Below, in pieces: positions 11,290-21,317 of a DNA stretch of 64,000 nucleotides (positions are counted from its first letter, which is position 1; each line of letters opens with the position of its first letter). The notes beneath the pieces were generated by a model. It did no database searches. It worked only from the letters and a program-made list of their open reading frames with translations, and was not told where the DNA came from. Source of the DNA: Emiliania huxleyi CCMP1516 (Eukaryota > Haptophyta > Isochrysidales > Noelaerhabdaceae); the NCBI RefSeq assembly GCF_000372725.1, contig NW_005195441.1, forward strand, positions 316,344-380,343, written 5' to 3'. The position numbers were made by a program, and so were the translations under genes.

Positions 11290-12075
11290 ATGCCGAAAGC
11301 CCTCGTCGCTGCGCTCACAGCCCTGCCGACGATCGCCGCCGCTTCGCGCCCGCTGCTCGTCCATCGTGGCCTCCCGCCACTGCCGAGCGGCCGCAGCGTC
11401 ACGCTGGAGTTGGCCAACCTGGAGGATGCCGGGACGGGAGGCACGGTCTGGTCCTCCTCGCACGCGCTGTGCCGCTGGGTCGCGGCCAACCTGGATTTGC
11501 GCGGCGCCTCAGTCCTGGAGCTGGGCTGCGGCACCGGCGCGTGTGGCATCTTCGCAGCGGGCCTCGGCGCACGGCTGGCGCTCCTCACCGATGGCGGGCC
11601 GCCGGGCGTGCTCGCTCTTGCTCGGCGGAACATCGATCGCAATCGCGGCCTGTACCCGTCGGCGAGCGTGACCACCGCGTCGTACGCGTTTGGCGAGCCG
11701 CTGCCGAGTGGCGACTTCGACTTTGTGCTTGGGAGCGACGTGGCCTACCACGGCGGCATAGAGCCTCTCGCCTTGACCGTCCGGCGGCTACTGGAAGCGT
11801 CCTCGCCGCCGCGGGTCCTCCTCTCCGCGCCCGACAGGAGCGAGAAGAGCGGCGCATCACTCACCCAGAGGCTCATCGGCACAGCGCGAGAACTCGGCCT
11901 CTGCACCGAAGTGAAGGAGGAGGCCGTGCGGCAGTTTGCGCTGCACGAGAGTCTGGCAGCAGAGGCGGTGCGCACGAGTGTGCTCGAGCTCTCCCTCGAT
12001 CGCGCTGTGGACGCCGCGGCCGTCGAAGTCGCCTGCATGCGAGTGAACGCCAAGCCCTCTCCGGCGATATTCTAG
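11290..12075 (+). CDS. METTL21-like protein-lysine methyltransferase
   Basis: Single exon, 261 residues, matching the size of this family. GTVWSSSHALCRWVAAN, at about residues 52-68, corresponds to the family segment before motif I. VLELGCGTGACGIFAA is the SAM-binding glycine motif I, and DFDFVLGSDVAYH corresponds to the DxxY-like post-II motif. Members methylate lysines on chaperones and translation factors; the substrate here is unknown. A hydrophobic N-terminus (ALVAALTALPTIAAASR) could be an organelle presequence. The ATG at 11290 follows a T-rich tract and is the first in frame. The upstream flank is rich in GTTCG repeats. Confidence 0.75.
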   Translation: MPKALVAALTALPTIAAASRPLLVHRGLPPLPSGRSVTLELANLEDAGTGGTVWSSSHALCRWVAANLDLRGASVLELGCGTGACGIFAAGLGARLALLTDGGPPGVLALARRNIDRNRGLYPSASVTTASYAFGEPLPSGDFDFVLGSDVAYHGGIEPLALTVRRLLEASSPPRVLLSAPDRSEKSGASLTQRLIGTARELGLCTEVKEEAVRQFALHESLAAEAVRTSVLELSLDRAVDAAAVEVACMRVNAKPSPAIF

Positions 12076-13740
12076 CGCGGTGTCGAATTTTGCCAGCGCA
12101 CACGCACATGAGTCTCAGCTCTCACAGATTGTGATTTTGCTCCGATGACGCACATGCACATGCATGCACATGCACATGCAACAATCGCGATACACGCGCG
12201 TTCGGGACACAAACGCGGAGAATTACACGCGACGGCAGGAAGCTCTTTCATGGGTAGTCTGATATGGCCACAGGCACAGCCACAGGGATTTCCTGTGTGC
12301 GGGAGTTGGTTTGTCGGGAGGGAGGGGCAGGCTGCTCACCCACGTGCACCGGGCCAGTGCTTGCACTTTGAATGCCGTGGGGCTCCTGCCCGTGTCCGGG
12401 CGTGGAGATGCGAGGGTCGCCCCCCCTTGCCCCACCACTTTGTGTGTGTGGAGGGAAATCTACCTTACCTTACCATCCTGGCGAGGTCGTCGCCTGTCGT
12501 GCGCTCAACAGATCCAGGGAGCCAAGCCTGACGCGCCGGGACACAAACGAGCTCATTTTGTTTCCGGGACACAAACGCGGAGGTATACACGCGACGGCAG
12601 GAAGCTCTTTCATGGGTAGTCTGATATCGGTGATATGGAGGCCGCAGGCACAGACAGCCACAGGGATTTCCTGGCGAGGAAGCAGGAAGCCGCGAGAGCC
12701 TCGCCCTCGGGAGCACTCGGGCAAGATTATTTGAAGATTCTTTTGTTTTCTAATTTTTTACGAATTCTTTTCAGTGCGCGCCAGTCCCGTGGCAAACTCT
12801 ATTCCGTTAGTGCGCGCCCTCTCGTGACGGCGACCACGCAAAGGATTCACCATGCCGTGGGGCTCCTGTCGTTAGACATGGAGACGCGAGGGTTGCCCCC
12901 CCTTGCCCCACCACCTCGTGTGTGTGGAGAAGTTTACCTTACCTTACCTTACCTTACCTTGGCATGAAGGTCGCAGCGAGAATCTGCGAGAGACTGCGAA
13001 GAGAGTGTGTATCGCGCGCCTTGCGGGGGGGGCGCGGAAAAGAGGAACCTCTTAGCGCCATCGCCACGGTGCTGCATGCAGCGCCGGGCGACGACGGCTT
13101 ACCGCCTCCCGGTCCCCCTCGGCACACCTCCGCTGCTTAATGTTTGGCGACTCGAACCCGTGAAGCTTCCCCGTGCGCGGGTTACCCCGCACACGGGTCA
13201 GCCTGCCAGCCACGTATCCACGCAAGCGTGGTCCGCGCGCATGGCATACACGAGGCGTTCGCCAGACAGCGCAGAGGCTAGGCGACCGGGGACGGACTAG
13301 CTCAAGGGCAACACAGCGTCACCAGCCGTTGGCGCGCAGAACGAGTCAGCGGCCCCCGGTTGGGACGAGTGCGCGACGCGGACGAACCGCTCAATGTGGC
13401 CGGCAGCTCGCGCTGCCGGCGGAGATAGGAAGAGGCGGACGCCCAAGGGTGGGCGACGGCTAGCGCATCACACCCCTCTCCTTAAAATCCCTGTGTGGTG
13501 GCGGCGTGCCGTCCTCCCATCCCTCCGTTCTTGAATTCTTAAAATAAGTGGTGTACCTGTGTTAGTGCCAGTGCGAGCCAGTCCCGTGCCCAGTCCTGTG
13601 CCCAGTGTCGTGCGAGGGAGTTTTGTTGTAAAATTCTTAAAATACAAGCCTCTCTCACAAAAAGCACACTGGCACGACAAGGGCGCGGACTGGCGCGGAC
13701 TATTCTTTGCCCCGGAGCAGAGCTCCTCGCAATAATCAAG
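12076..13740. other. Intergenic region of nested dispersed repeats
   Basis: ACATGC repeats lie at 12154-12190. A 90-bp block (12204-12292) recurs at about 12570-12672. Repeat E (12294-12475) recurs at 25243-25424, with a partial copy at 12848-12930. (ACCTT)n lies near 12934-12960. 13005-13460 is very GC-rich with several short palindromes (for example CCGCACACGGG and CGGCAGCTCGCGCTGCCGG) and no reading frame I trust; a structured RNA is possible but unrecognised. GTGTTAGTGCCAGTGCG near 13559 recurs inverted near 36440. Confidence 0.5.
12294..12475 (+). repeat. Dispersed repeat E, copy 1
   Basis: Begins TGTGCGGGAGTTGGTTTGTC and ends in repeats of ACCTT. Almost identical to 25243-25424. Contains GAATGCCGTGGGGCTCCTG, also seen at 12851. 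Confidence 0.8.
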
Positions 13741-14865
13741 ATGCTGGATTGGCTGCTGGCACTCTCGAGGCTATGCCTACACAGCCTCGCGCGCATGGGC
13801 AGTCAAGAGGGCACTCGCCACAGTCAAGAGGAGCACGCCGCACGGCTCGTGGAGCAGCCCGAGTCGGTCCTCTCCGTCCTCCTCTCGCCGGACCTCGCCC
13901 CGCACATCCTCGCCCAGCTGCCGACCGCGGCGCACGCTGCCAAGGGGACGTGCCGCGCGTGGCGCCGCGGCTGGAAGGAGACGCTGCCGAAGCGCGAGAG
14001 GCCATGCATGCTCGCGATCGGCGGCCACACCAACGGTGGCGAGTTTGTCAACTCGCTGGAGCGGTACGACCCGTCCACAAACGAGTGGGAGGAGGAGGCT
14101 GTGGCGCCGATGCCGACGGCACGCAGGGTAGTCGGCACGGCGGTCCTCGATGGCAAGCTCTACACGGCGGGCGGCGAGTCTGTGGCCGACGGCGCACCTT
14201 CCAACCTGGTGGAGCGGTACGATCCGGCGACGAACGCGTGGGAAGCGGTGACGCCGCTGGCAGATGCGCGGTATGCTCACGGCATGGCGGTGCTCGACGG
14301 CAAGCTGTATGCGGTGGGCGGACAGGATGCCGAACAGGAACAGGATGCCACCTTCGCCCTCAAGTCAATCGAGCGGTACGACCCTGCGTTGGATGCGTGG
14401 GAGGCGGTGGCGCCGATGGCAGAGGCGCGAGAGTCTCACGCCGTGGCGGTGCTCGAGGGCAAGCTGTACGCTGTGGGCGGCTTCTGTGACGACGGCTACC
14501 TCAGCTCGGTCGAGCGGTACGATCCGGCGACGAACGCGTGGGAGGCGGTGGCGCCGATGGCAGAGGCGCGGTATGATCACGCCGTGGCGGTGCTCGACGG
14601 CAAGCTGTACGCTGTGGGAGGCTGCGACGACGACAGCGGCAGCTCGGTGGAGCGGTACGACCCTGCGTTGGATGCGTGGGAGGCGGTGGCGCCGATGGCG
14701 GCGGCGCGGGAGTCTCACGCCGTGGCGGCGCTCGACGGCAAGCTCTATGTCGCAGGCGGATTGGGCCTCAGCTCGGTGGAGCGGTACGACCCGGCAGTGG
14801 GCGCGTGGGAGGCGGTGGCTCTGATGGCGGCGGTGCGAAATCAGGCTTTCGCTGTCTTGATGTAG
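13741..14865 (+). CDS. F-box-like kelch-repeat protein 1
   Basis: Single exon, 374 residues. LLSPDLAPHILAQLPTAAHA and CRAWRRGW (residues about 43-80) form an F-box-like helical module. Six kelch repeats of about 48-50 residues follow, each with ERYDPATNAWEAVAPM, ARxSHAVAVLDGKLYAVGG. They would close a beta-propeller. Kelch/F-box proteins usually select substrates for SCF ubiquitin ligases. A paralogue at 54154-55302 shares the N-terminal module almost word for word (EEHAARLVEQPE, LSPDLAPHILAQLP), so both arose by duplication. The first 20 residues differ from the paralogue and could be a signal or alternative start. Confidence 0.85.
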   Translation: MLDWLLALSRLCLHSLARMGSQEGTRHSQEEHAARLVEQPESVLSVLLSPDLAPHILAQLPTAAHAAKGTCRAWRRGWKETLPKRERPCMLAIGGHTNGGEFVNSLERYDPSTNEWEEEAVAPMPTARRVVGTAVLDGKLYTAGGESVADGAPSNLVERYDPATNAWEAVTPLADARYAHGMAVLDGKLYAVGGQDAEQEQDATFALKSIERYDPALDAWEAVAPMAEARESHAVAVLEGKLYAVGGFCDDGYLSSVERYDPATNAWEAVAPMAEARYDHAVAVLDGKLYAVGGCDDDSGSSVERYDPALDAWEAVAPMAAARESHAVAALDGKLYVAGGLGLSSVERYDPAVGAWEAVALMAAVRNQAFAVLM

Positions 14866-15700
14866 TCGCCGTTGTGTGCGTGCTATAGTCGTAGCTCCCG
14901 CCACGGCGTGTGGAGAGTGTGCTGAAGTCCCTCGCCTGAGTGCAGCGGCGCGTGCGCGTGCCCCCGCCGCTTTATTGAAAGATATTTCCTTTTTTGGTCG
15001 AGTGGAAACATTATGATTCAACTGCCAGTTGAGACATCTGTAGCCGTGGTGGCTTGATGCCGGCTTGGTGTCACGCCTCACGGCTGTGTTCTCTGGCAGG
15101 TCATGCAAAATAAATCTGAGATTTATTCGACGGTGTATCGTCGATGTCCCAAAAGTCAGCGTTGCCGAGCTGCGAGAAGCGATGGGCGCCCCTCAAACGC
15201 CCATAGAGCCACCGCCTCGCTCGCCCGAGCCGCTCCGACTGGAGGGCGCTGCGCTCGCCCGGCATCGAGCCGGTGCACCACCCGCCCCCAAACGCGGGTC
15301 CGGACCCCCCTCGTCGCCAGCGGCAGCCGCTGGCTCGACGAGCAGCACCCGCTCGGCCGCCTCCTTGGCCCGGCCGCCGCTGTCGCGGCTGTCGGGCTCC
15401 GCGACAGCCGTCAAGCACCGGAGAAGCAACCACCGGCCGCTATGGATGCGGGAAGTGCAAAAATGGGTACGCGCTTTTGCGAACCCGCAGCATGGTTTGA
15501 TAAAAGGCACCGTTCTCGAGTCGGCACGCTGACCATTTTATTTTCGAGTTTAGGTCTCGCGACGGCTATCTCGACCCGGCGCTCTCGGGATCTGAAGCTA
15601 CGAGGCCTGGGTCGGGGCTATCAGTGGGCTACATGCCGCTTGCCGCGGCTCCTAGGTCGACGAAACGCTCGCGCTTCACCCTCCCCCCCTCTGACGAAAG
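14866..15700. other. Intergenic region, no clear gene
   Basis: Contains overlapping low-complexity frames in all phases but no recognisable domain. The 15020-15130 stretch is AT-richer and may include the kelch gene 3' end and an upstream promoter region. Confidence 0.35.
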
Positions 15701-16852
15701 GTGTCTGCGTCGCGCGCTCACCGGCAGAGAAGCACACGGCGGGCGATGGCGGCACGCGGCGACGCTCCTGATTCAAAGGAAGGTCGCCCACACACCCTCC
15801 AACACGACAACGCCGTAGGTGGGTCGAGGCTTGGGGACTGTGTTTTGTGCGGCGGACACGGCTGCTCAGCTCGCCCCGGCGGTCCAAACCAGTGTTGTAT
15901 GCCCGCGATCCTGCGGACAGGGCGGAGCTGCCAATCGTCGGAGGATGTGGCGTGCATACTTCGAAATGGCAGTGAAGCAGCGCCTCGACCGTCCTCGAGA
16001 CCGTCTACGGCCACGGACCCTGAGGTGCAAATGAGAGCAAAGGGAGCAAAGATGCCTCGCACAACGGAGGTGCTCGCGCAGCTCCACACCGTAGGCCCAG
16101 AGGGCAAAGGATTGGCGTGCACACTCTCAACGCATCGCAAGCGTCGCAGTCGCAGGCGAATGCGCGCCGACAACTTCTCGATTCGCATGCTCCAGCAGAC
16201 TGCAGCAATGGCTGCGACTGAGCCTTGGCACGCCTATCGCTTGGGCGACATGTACATGCGCGATACGCCTCCGGACCTCGACTACCACCTGCTTCGCTGG
16301 CCAACGAGCCTAGCAGCGCAATACGCGGCGTGCCGGACGCGCAACCAAGATGCGGCGACTCTGGACTTGCTCCTGGCACAGACGTGCCGCCCGGAGTTCA
16401 CCGCTCCAGAAACAATAGCTGTTCACCTACGGCTGGGCGACCAGCTCTGCTATTTCTTGCCAGGAGGGAAAAAGCAGCTGCTGCACGCCATCTCCCAGCA
16501 CGACGCGAGCCTTCGACGCCCGCCTACTTGGAAGGCCATCGCCGCAGCGGGCCAAAGGCTCCGGCAAGAGTGGAACGGGAGCAGCACGTTGCCGCGAGCG
16601 CGCGTGCAGATCCTGTTTGGCGACCATAGTGGCAGGTGTGGTCGCGCGTCACGGCGCTTCGCCGATCAGGCCGCGGCGATCCTGCATGCACAAGTGCTGG
16701 ACTTGGCCTCGCCAGACGAGCATCTGTGCCGGATGGTGGGCGCGGGTTTGTTTGTTCAGGGCAGAGGGGGCTACAGCCGGCTCGCCGCGGTCGTCAGGAG
16801 GCGGCGTGGCCGACCTGTCTGGACTGACCTGTGCGCACCAAAGACGTGCTGA
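15701..16852 (+). CDS. Fucosyltransferase-like glycosyltransferase
   Basis: Open frame of 383 residues without introns. The C-terminal two thirds look coding: YMRDTPPDLDYHLLRWP, then IAVHLRLGD, the HxRxGD-type nucleotide-sugar motif seen in alpha-1,6- and O-fucosyltransferase folds. Near the C-terminus GGYSRLAAVVRRRRG resembles the S/GFSRL acceptor loop of the same fold. The first 110-150 residues are basic and low in complexity, so the true start may be one of the later Met codons (for example in MPRTTEVLAQL or MRADNFSIRML). No signal anchor is obvious. Golgi glycosylation is inferred; the donor sugar is not proven. Confidence 0.5.
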   Translation: MSASRAHRQRSTRRAMAARGDAPDSKEGRPHTLQHDNAVGGSRLGDCVLCGGHGCSARPGGPNQCCMPAILRTGRSCQSSEDVACILRNGSEAAPRPSSRPSTATDPEVQMRAKGAKMPRTTEVLAQLHTVGPEGKGLACTLSTHRKRRSRRRMRADNFSIRMLQQTAAMAATEPWHAYRLGDMYMRDTPPDLDYHLLRWPTSLAAQYAACRTRNQDAATLDLLLAQTCRPEFTAPETIAVHLRLGDQLCYFLPGGKKQLLHAISQHDASLRRPPTWKAIAAAGQRLRQEWNGSSTLPRARVQILFGDHSGRCGRASRRFADQAAAILHAQVLDLASPDEHLCRMVGAGLFVQGRGGYSRLAAVVRRRRGRPVWTDLCAPKTC

Positions 16853-17038
16853 GACCTGAGTTGCCGGCAGACGTTTCCCGAGCTGCTGGAGAGGAAACGC
16901 GGTTTTTCGGAGCCGCGCGGTTTCGATCCCGGCTTTTCTTTTCTTCTTTTGTTTCTTTCTGCACGCAAAAAGAATTTCAGAATAAAAAGAAATCCCGCGC
17001 GCTCACGCGGCCACCACACGCAGCAGCAACGGCAGTGA

Positions 17039-20000
17039 ATGCGCTGGACCGCCCGCCTTAGCATCGTCGGCCTCCTCCTCGCCCGCTCATTGTCGATGAC
17101 GGCCGCCATGATGACCAAGTCGCGCTTCCGCTCGTGGCCAATCACCGAGACTGGTGCACTTGAGCCGTCGCTGCAGGTTTTTGGTGGACGTCGGAGAAGA
17201 GAGAGAAAGGGTGGACGGTATACGTCGGCGATTATTCTGGCAGGCGATGGGTCTCCGCGTGCCGGCCTCCGAGATCGATGGGACGAGCACGGACAAGGCG
17301 TGCCTCTCGGACGCTCTTGTCAGTGTCGGCCCAGCCGGCCGCGGCGGGACCGGCTCCTTCATCAGCGAGAGCGGCCTCATCATCACCAACCACCACGTGG
17401 CGCTCGACGCGGTGCGGCGCGCCTCGACGGCGGGCAAGGACCTCCTCGCGGACGGCTTCGTCGCGCGCTCGATGGCGGATGAGATCGCCGACGCCGACTA
17501 CGAGGTACTGGCTCCCTCTGGCCCTGACCCTGACCCTGACCCTGACCTCATCCCTGACCCTGACCCCAGGTCTGGATCACGCGCTCGTGCGTCGACGTGA
17601 GCGACCGGCTCGCCGACGTGCGGGCTGAGCCGGACCCGCTGGTTCGCGCCAACCTGATCCGCGACCGGAGGCAGGAGCATATCTCCCCCACATCTCCCCA
17701 CATCTCCCCACATCTCCCCATATCTCCCCAACCTGATCCGCGATCGGTCGCAGGAGCTGGCGAGGGAGGCGGAGGCGGGCGGCGCGGGGGGAGAGTCGTC
17801 GGTGCGGTGCGAGGTGCAGGAGATGTGGCCCGACCGGACGTACGTCCTCTTCACGTACGAGAGGCTGCGGGACGTGCGGCTCGTCTACGCGCCTCCGATG
17901 TCCCTCGGCTGCTTCGGCGGCGACACCGACAACTTCGAGTGGCCCCGCCACACGGCAGACTTTACGCTGCTGCGCGCGTACGTCGCTCCCGACGGCTCCG
18001 CCGCCGAGCACTCGCCGGACAACGTGCCGTACAAGCCGCAGCGCTTCCTGCGCGCTGCGACGCGCGGCGTCTCGCCGGGCGACTTCGTCTGTTTGCTCGG
18101 GTTCCCGGGCTCGACGATGCGGTACGCGCCGGCGTCGCGGCTGGCGTACTCGGACCAGGTGGCGGTGCCCCAGCTGGTCTCCGACTTCACACCTCCCCAT
18201 ATCTCCCCATATCTCCCCATATCTCGAGGTGGCGGTGCCCCAGCTGGTCTCCGACTTCATACCTCCCCATATCTCCCCATATCTCCCCATATCTCGAGGT
18301 GGCGGTGCCCCAGCTGGTCTCCGACTTCATACCTCCCCATATCTCCCCATATCTCCCCATATCTCGAGGTGGCGGTGCCCCAGCTGGTCTCCGACTTCAT
18401 ACCTCCCCATATCTCCCCATATCTCCCCATATCTCGAGGTGGCGGTGCCCCAGCTGGTCTCCGACTTCACACCTCCCCATATCTCCCCATATCTCCCCAT
18501 ATCTCGAGGTGGCGGTGCCCCAGCTGGTCTCCGACTTCATACCTCCCCATATCTCCCCATATCTCCCCATATCTCGAGGTGGCGGTGCCCCAGCTGGTCT
18601 CCGACTTCGGGGCGAAGCTGCGGCTCATCGCGCAGCACGCCACCGACCGCGCCACCGCGCTCAAGCTCGGCTCGGCCAAGAAGGGGCTCGCCAACGAACA
18701 CAAGCGGTCGGTGGGCAAGCGGGTGATGATGCAGAAGCTGCGTCTCGAGGCGGAGCGGAGGGCGGAGGAGGAGGCGCTCTGCGCCGCGCGGCCAGAGCAT
18801 ATCTCCCCCATATCTCCCCCATATCTCCCCCATATCTCCCCAAAGGCTCTCTGCGCCGCGCGGCCAGAGGCGGCGCCGCTGCTCGGCCGCCTCGCCGAGG
18901 TCTACGCGACGCTGCGAGAGGGCGCAACTCTCTCGGAGGCTCCCATCCCCGACCCCCACGGTACCCGAATCCACCTACCCCCACCCCCACCCCCACGGTA
19001 CCCGAACCCTAGGCGCTGGACGGGATGCGCGGGGTCTACCACGGGTCCACGCTGCTGGCGGTGGGGCACGCGGTGCACGAGGACCTCTCCTAGACCTCTC
19101 CTGGAACCTTCCTGTAGGTCCACGCTGCTGGCGGTCGGGCACGCGGTGCACGAGGCGGCGGTGGAGGCGGCGAAGCCGGACGGCGAGCGCGAGACGGCGT
19201 ACCGCGCGCGCAACCTGCCCTTCCTCGTCAAGCGTCTCGCCAAGCGGCTCTCGGACCTGCACCCCCCTCACGAGGCTGCGCTGCTGCGCCGCGCGTGCAG
19301 CACCGCCGCCAAGCTGCCTCTCGGCCTGCTGCCCGACCACCTCGCTGCACTCGAGGCGACGGCGGTGGCGCTCGAGGGCGGCGCGGCGGCGCTGCCCGCC
19401 CTCGCGACTCTCGCGGCCGACGACCTCGAGAAGCTTCTCTCCGGGGGCGGAGACCTCGTCCAGCCGCTGCTGGCTGGCGAGGGCGGCAAGGGCGGCGAGG
19501 GCGGCGAGGGCGGCAAGGGCGACGGCGGAGCGGCGGAGGCTGTGTGCCGTCGCGACGCGGCGGTTGCGGCGGCGGCGGCGCTCTACCCGGCGTACGTGGC
19601 CGACCGCGACGCGACAAAGGCGCTGCTCTCGGAGCGCGACCAGCTGACCGCAAAGCTGCTCGAGCTGCAGAAGAGCGTCGCCACCGACGAGGCCTTCTAT
19701 CCGGACGCGAACGGCTGCCTCCGCCTCTCGGCCGGCCACGTGGAGGGGTACTCTGCCGCGGACGCGGTGCAGCACACGCCCGTGACCACGCTCGGCGGGC
19801 TGGTGGACAAGCACCTTGAGGCCAAGCTCAGCGGCGCGGGCGAGGCGGTCGCCGACCTGGTCAAGGGCGAGGGCGGAGACTTCGACTGCCCGCAGCGGCT
19901 GGTGGACCTCTGCGCCGCAGACACGGCCGTGGCGGCGACGCCGTGCTGCGTGTGCTACTCGACAGACACGGTCGGAGGCAACAGCGGCTCGCCCGTGCTC

Positions 20001-20252
20001 GACGCCAACGGCGACTTCGTCGCCATCAACTTTGACCGCCAGCGGCTCGGGCTGATGAACGAGTTTAAGTGGAGCGCGGAGTACTCCCGCTCGATCGGTG
20101 CGCCGAGCGGCGGCACTCTCCCCGCCGCCCGTCGGACCCGACGCACGACATGTCCGCGACATGCCCTCGCAGGCACCGACGTGCGGTACATCCTGCTGCT
20201 CGTCGGCCAGTACGACGGCGCGCAGTGGCTTGTCGACGAGATGGTCGGCTGA
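17039..20252 (+). CDS. S46-family dipeptidyl peptidase (DPP7/DPP11-type)
   Basis: Nine exons keep frame and give 762 residues: 17039-17176, 17244-17504, 17570-17674, 17754-18158, 18579-18773, 18846-18938, 19013-19044, 19118-20097, 20173-20252. The N-terminus is hydrophobic, like a signal peptide (RLSIVGLLLARSLS). Catalytic residues are all present: His in GLIITNHHVALD, Asp in FGGDTDNFEWPRHTADF, Ser in GGNSGSPVLDANGDF. The residue after NFD in INFDRQRL is Arg, where DPP11 carries the Arg that gives Asp/Glu specificity. The C-terminus (VRYILLLVGQYDGAQWLVDEM) matches the family. S46 enzymes remove dipeptides from peptide N-termini and are known mainly from bacteria. Several introns carry exon duplications and CATATCTCCC arrays; intron 3 appears to be GA-AG. 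Confidence 0.85.
17651..17756 (+). repeat. S46 intron 3 bounded by 27-bp direct repeats
   Basis: The 27-bp exon end at 17651-17677 recurs with three substitutions at 17730-17756. Between them is a short CATCTCCCCA array. Frame is kept only if the intron runs 17675-17753, giving CAG^GAG at both junctions and thus a GA-AG intron. Confidence 0.75.
18159..18578 (+). repeat. S46 intron 4: six 70-bp units, each with an exon copy
   Basis: Six tandem 70-bp units. Each has 35 bp copied from the following exon (GTGGCGGTGCCCCAGCTGG onwards) plus 35 bp of CCCATATCTC filler. Every unit offers AG^GTGG junctions. 420 bp is a multiple of three and has no stop, so retention would also keep frame. Confidence 0.9.
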
Positions 20253-21317
20253 GAGGATCTGTTGCGGCGGTGGCACTCGCTTCTGGCAGGCTGGGCCTAT
20301 GGCTTGTGATCGGTAAGCGCAGCCAACTCCGCCGCCCTGCCGGGACATGCCGAAAATGTTGCAGGCTTTTCTTTCATGCAAAATAATTAACTGGGAGGAG
20401 ACATCCCGTAAGCACGATCGTGAACGGGCCTCGCCTGCTATTTATTCACAGCACCAGCTGGCTGGCGGCGCTTCCGCCTTTTCCCGCGAGAGACGATTGC
20501 AGGCGTTCAGTTCAAGCGCGCCGCCATGCCAGATCGTCTCGCCCCACGCTGCCCCGTCTATACACTAATCACTATAGAAGAGACTAAAAAACGGCGCACG
20601 CACACGCACGCACGCGCGCCGCGTACCCGTACGCGCGCTCGTATCACCTCAACACTCACACACACGAGGTCACAGCACGCTTGAACGAAGCGCCCCCGAG
20701 GGGCGAGCCGGACTCAAACGGTGGCGGTGATGGCGCGCGATCTGGACCTATCAACAGGCGCCTGCGGCGCCGTGGTCACGAGGTGAGGCGTCGAGGGCCC
20801 CACTCTTTCCTTCGCATAGCGGCCACTCTTCGGATCGCTGGTCGAGCGACCCGGGGGATGCCCCGCGCGCCTGACCCAGGCGCGAAAACGAATCTGCGAG
20901 GCGTGGCCGCTCATGCGGCCCGATGGGGAGGAGCGGGGCGGACTACGGGGATCGGCTTCTTACACAGCCCTTCCTTGCAGCGAGCCCCCCTCCAACCCAC
21001 CGACCCGCGCTAGGTCTCGGGTTTGACGCACGCATGGGGTCACTCCCGCAAAACTCGGCAACTAGAGAGAGAGAGATTTTTAGCAAGTTGTTTGGAACTA
21101 GCCGGGGCAGTCGGAGAAGGGGCAACTCCGTGCACTGACGGTCGGCCGCCAGAAACCACGCCTGCGTGGATCGCGTCACACCAATCCTCGCTACCCAACG
21201 CGGCCAAAGGATATCCACCTCGAGAACCTCGAGAAAAGAAACCCGCCCGGCTCCAGGTCGCCTCTGCCCCCCTCCAGCCCCCGGCGGAGTCGCCGGCGAC
21301 ACTCTCCCACATCGCGA
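20253..21317. other. Intergenic region with repeat F
   Basis: Contains a CACG/CGCG-rich stretch at 20590-20640 and a GC-rich segment 20690-20950 with no trusted frame. 21095-21237 is a dispersed repeat (CCGGGGCAGTCGGAGAAG to CACCTCGAGAACCTCGAG) that recurs at 59781-59912. The latter segment ends about 80 bp before the peroxiredoxin start. Confidence 0.5.
21095..21237 (+). repeat. Dispersed repeat F, copy 1
   Basis: Near-identical to 59781-59912, including GCAACTCCGTGCACTGACGG and CGGCCAAAGGATATCCACCT. At 59705-59790 the second copy is preceded by element D, so F and D can be adjacent. Confidence 0.75.

Noticed and set aside
13140-13200. tRNA-like T-loop (GGTTCGAGTC on the minus strand)
   Set aside because: Flanking stems do not form a cloverleaf and no acceptor or anticodon arm fits.
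17802-20252. A single uninterrupted S46 frame running through the 70-bp array
   Set aside because: It needs translation of six repeat units, misses the first exons and uses a wrong frame at other introns. The nine-exon model restores the conserved family sequence throughout.
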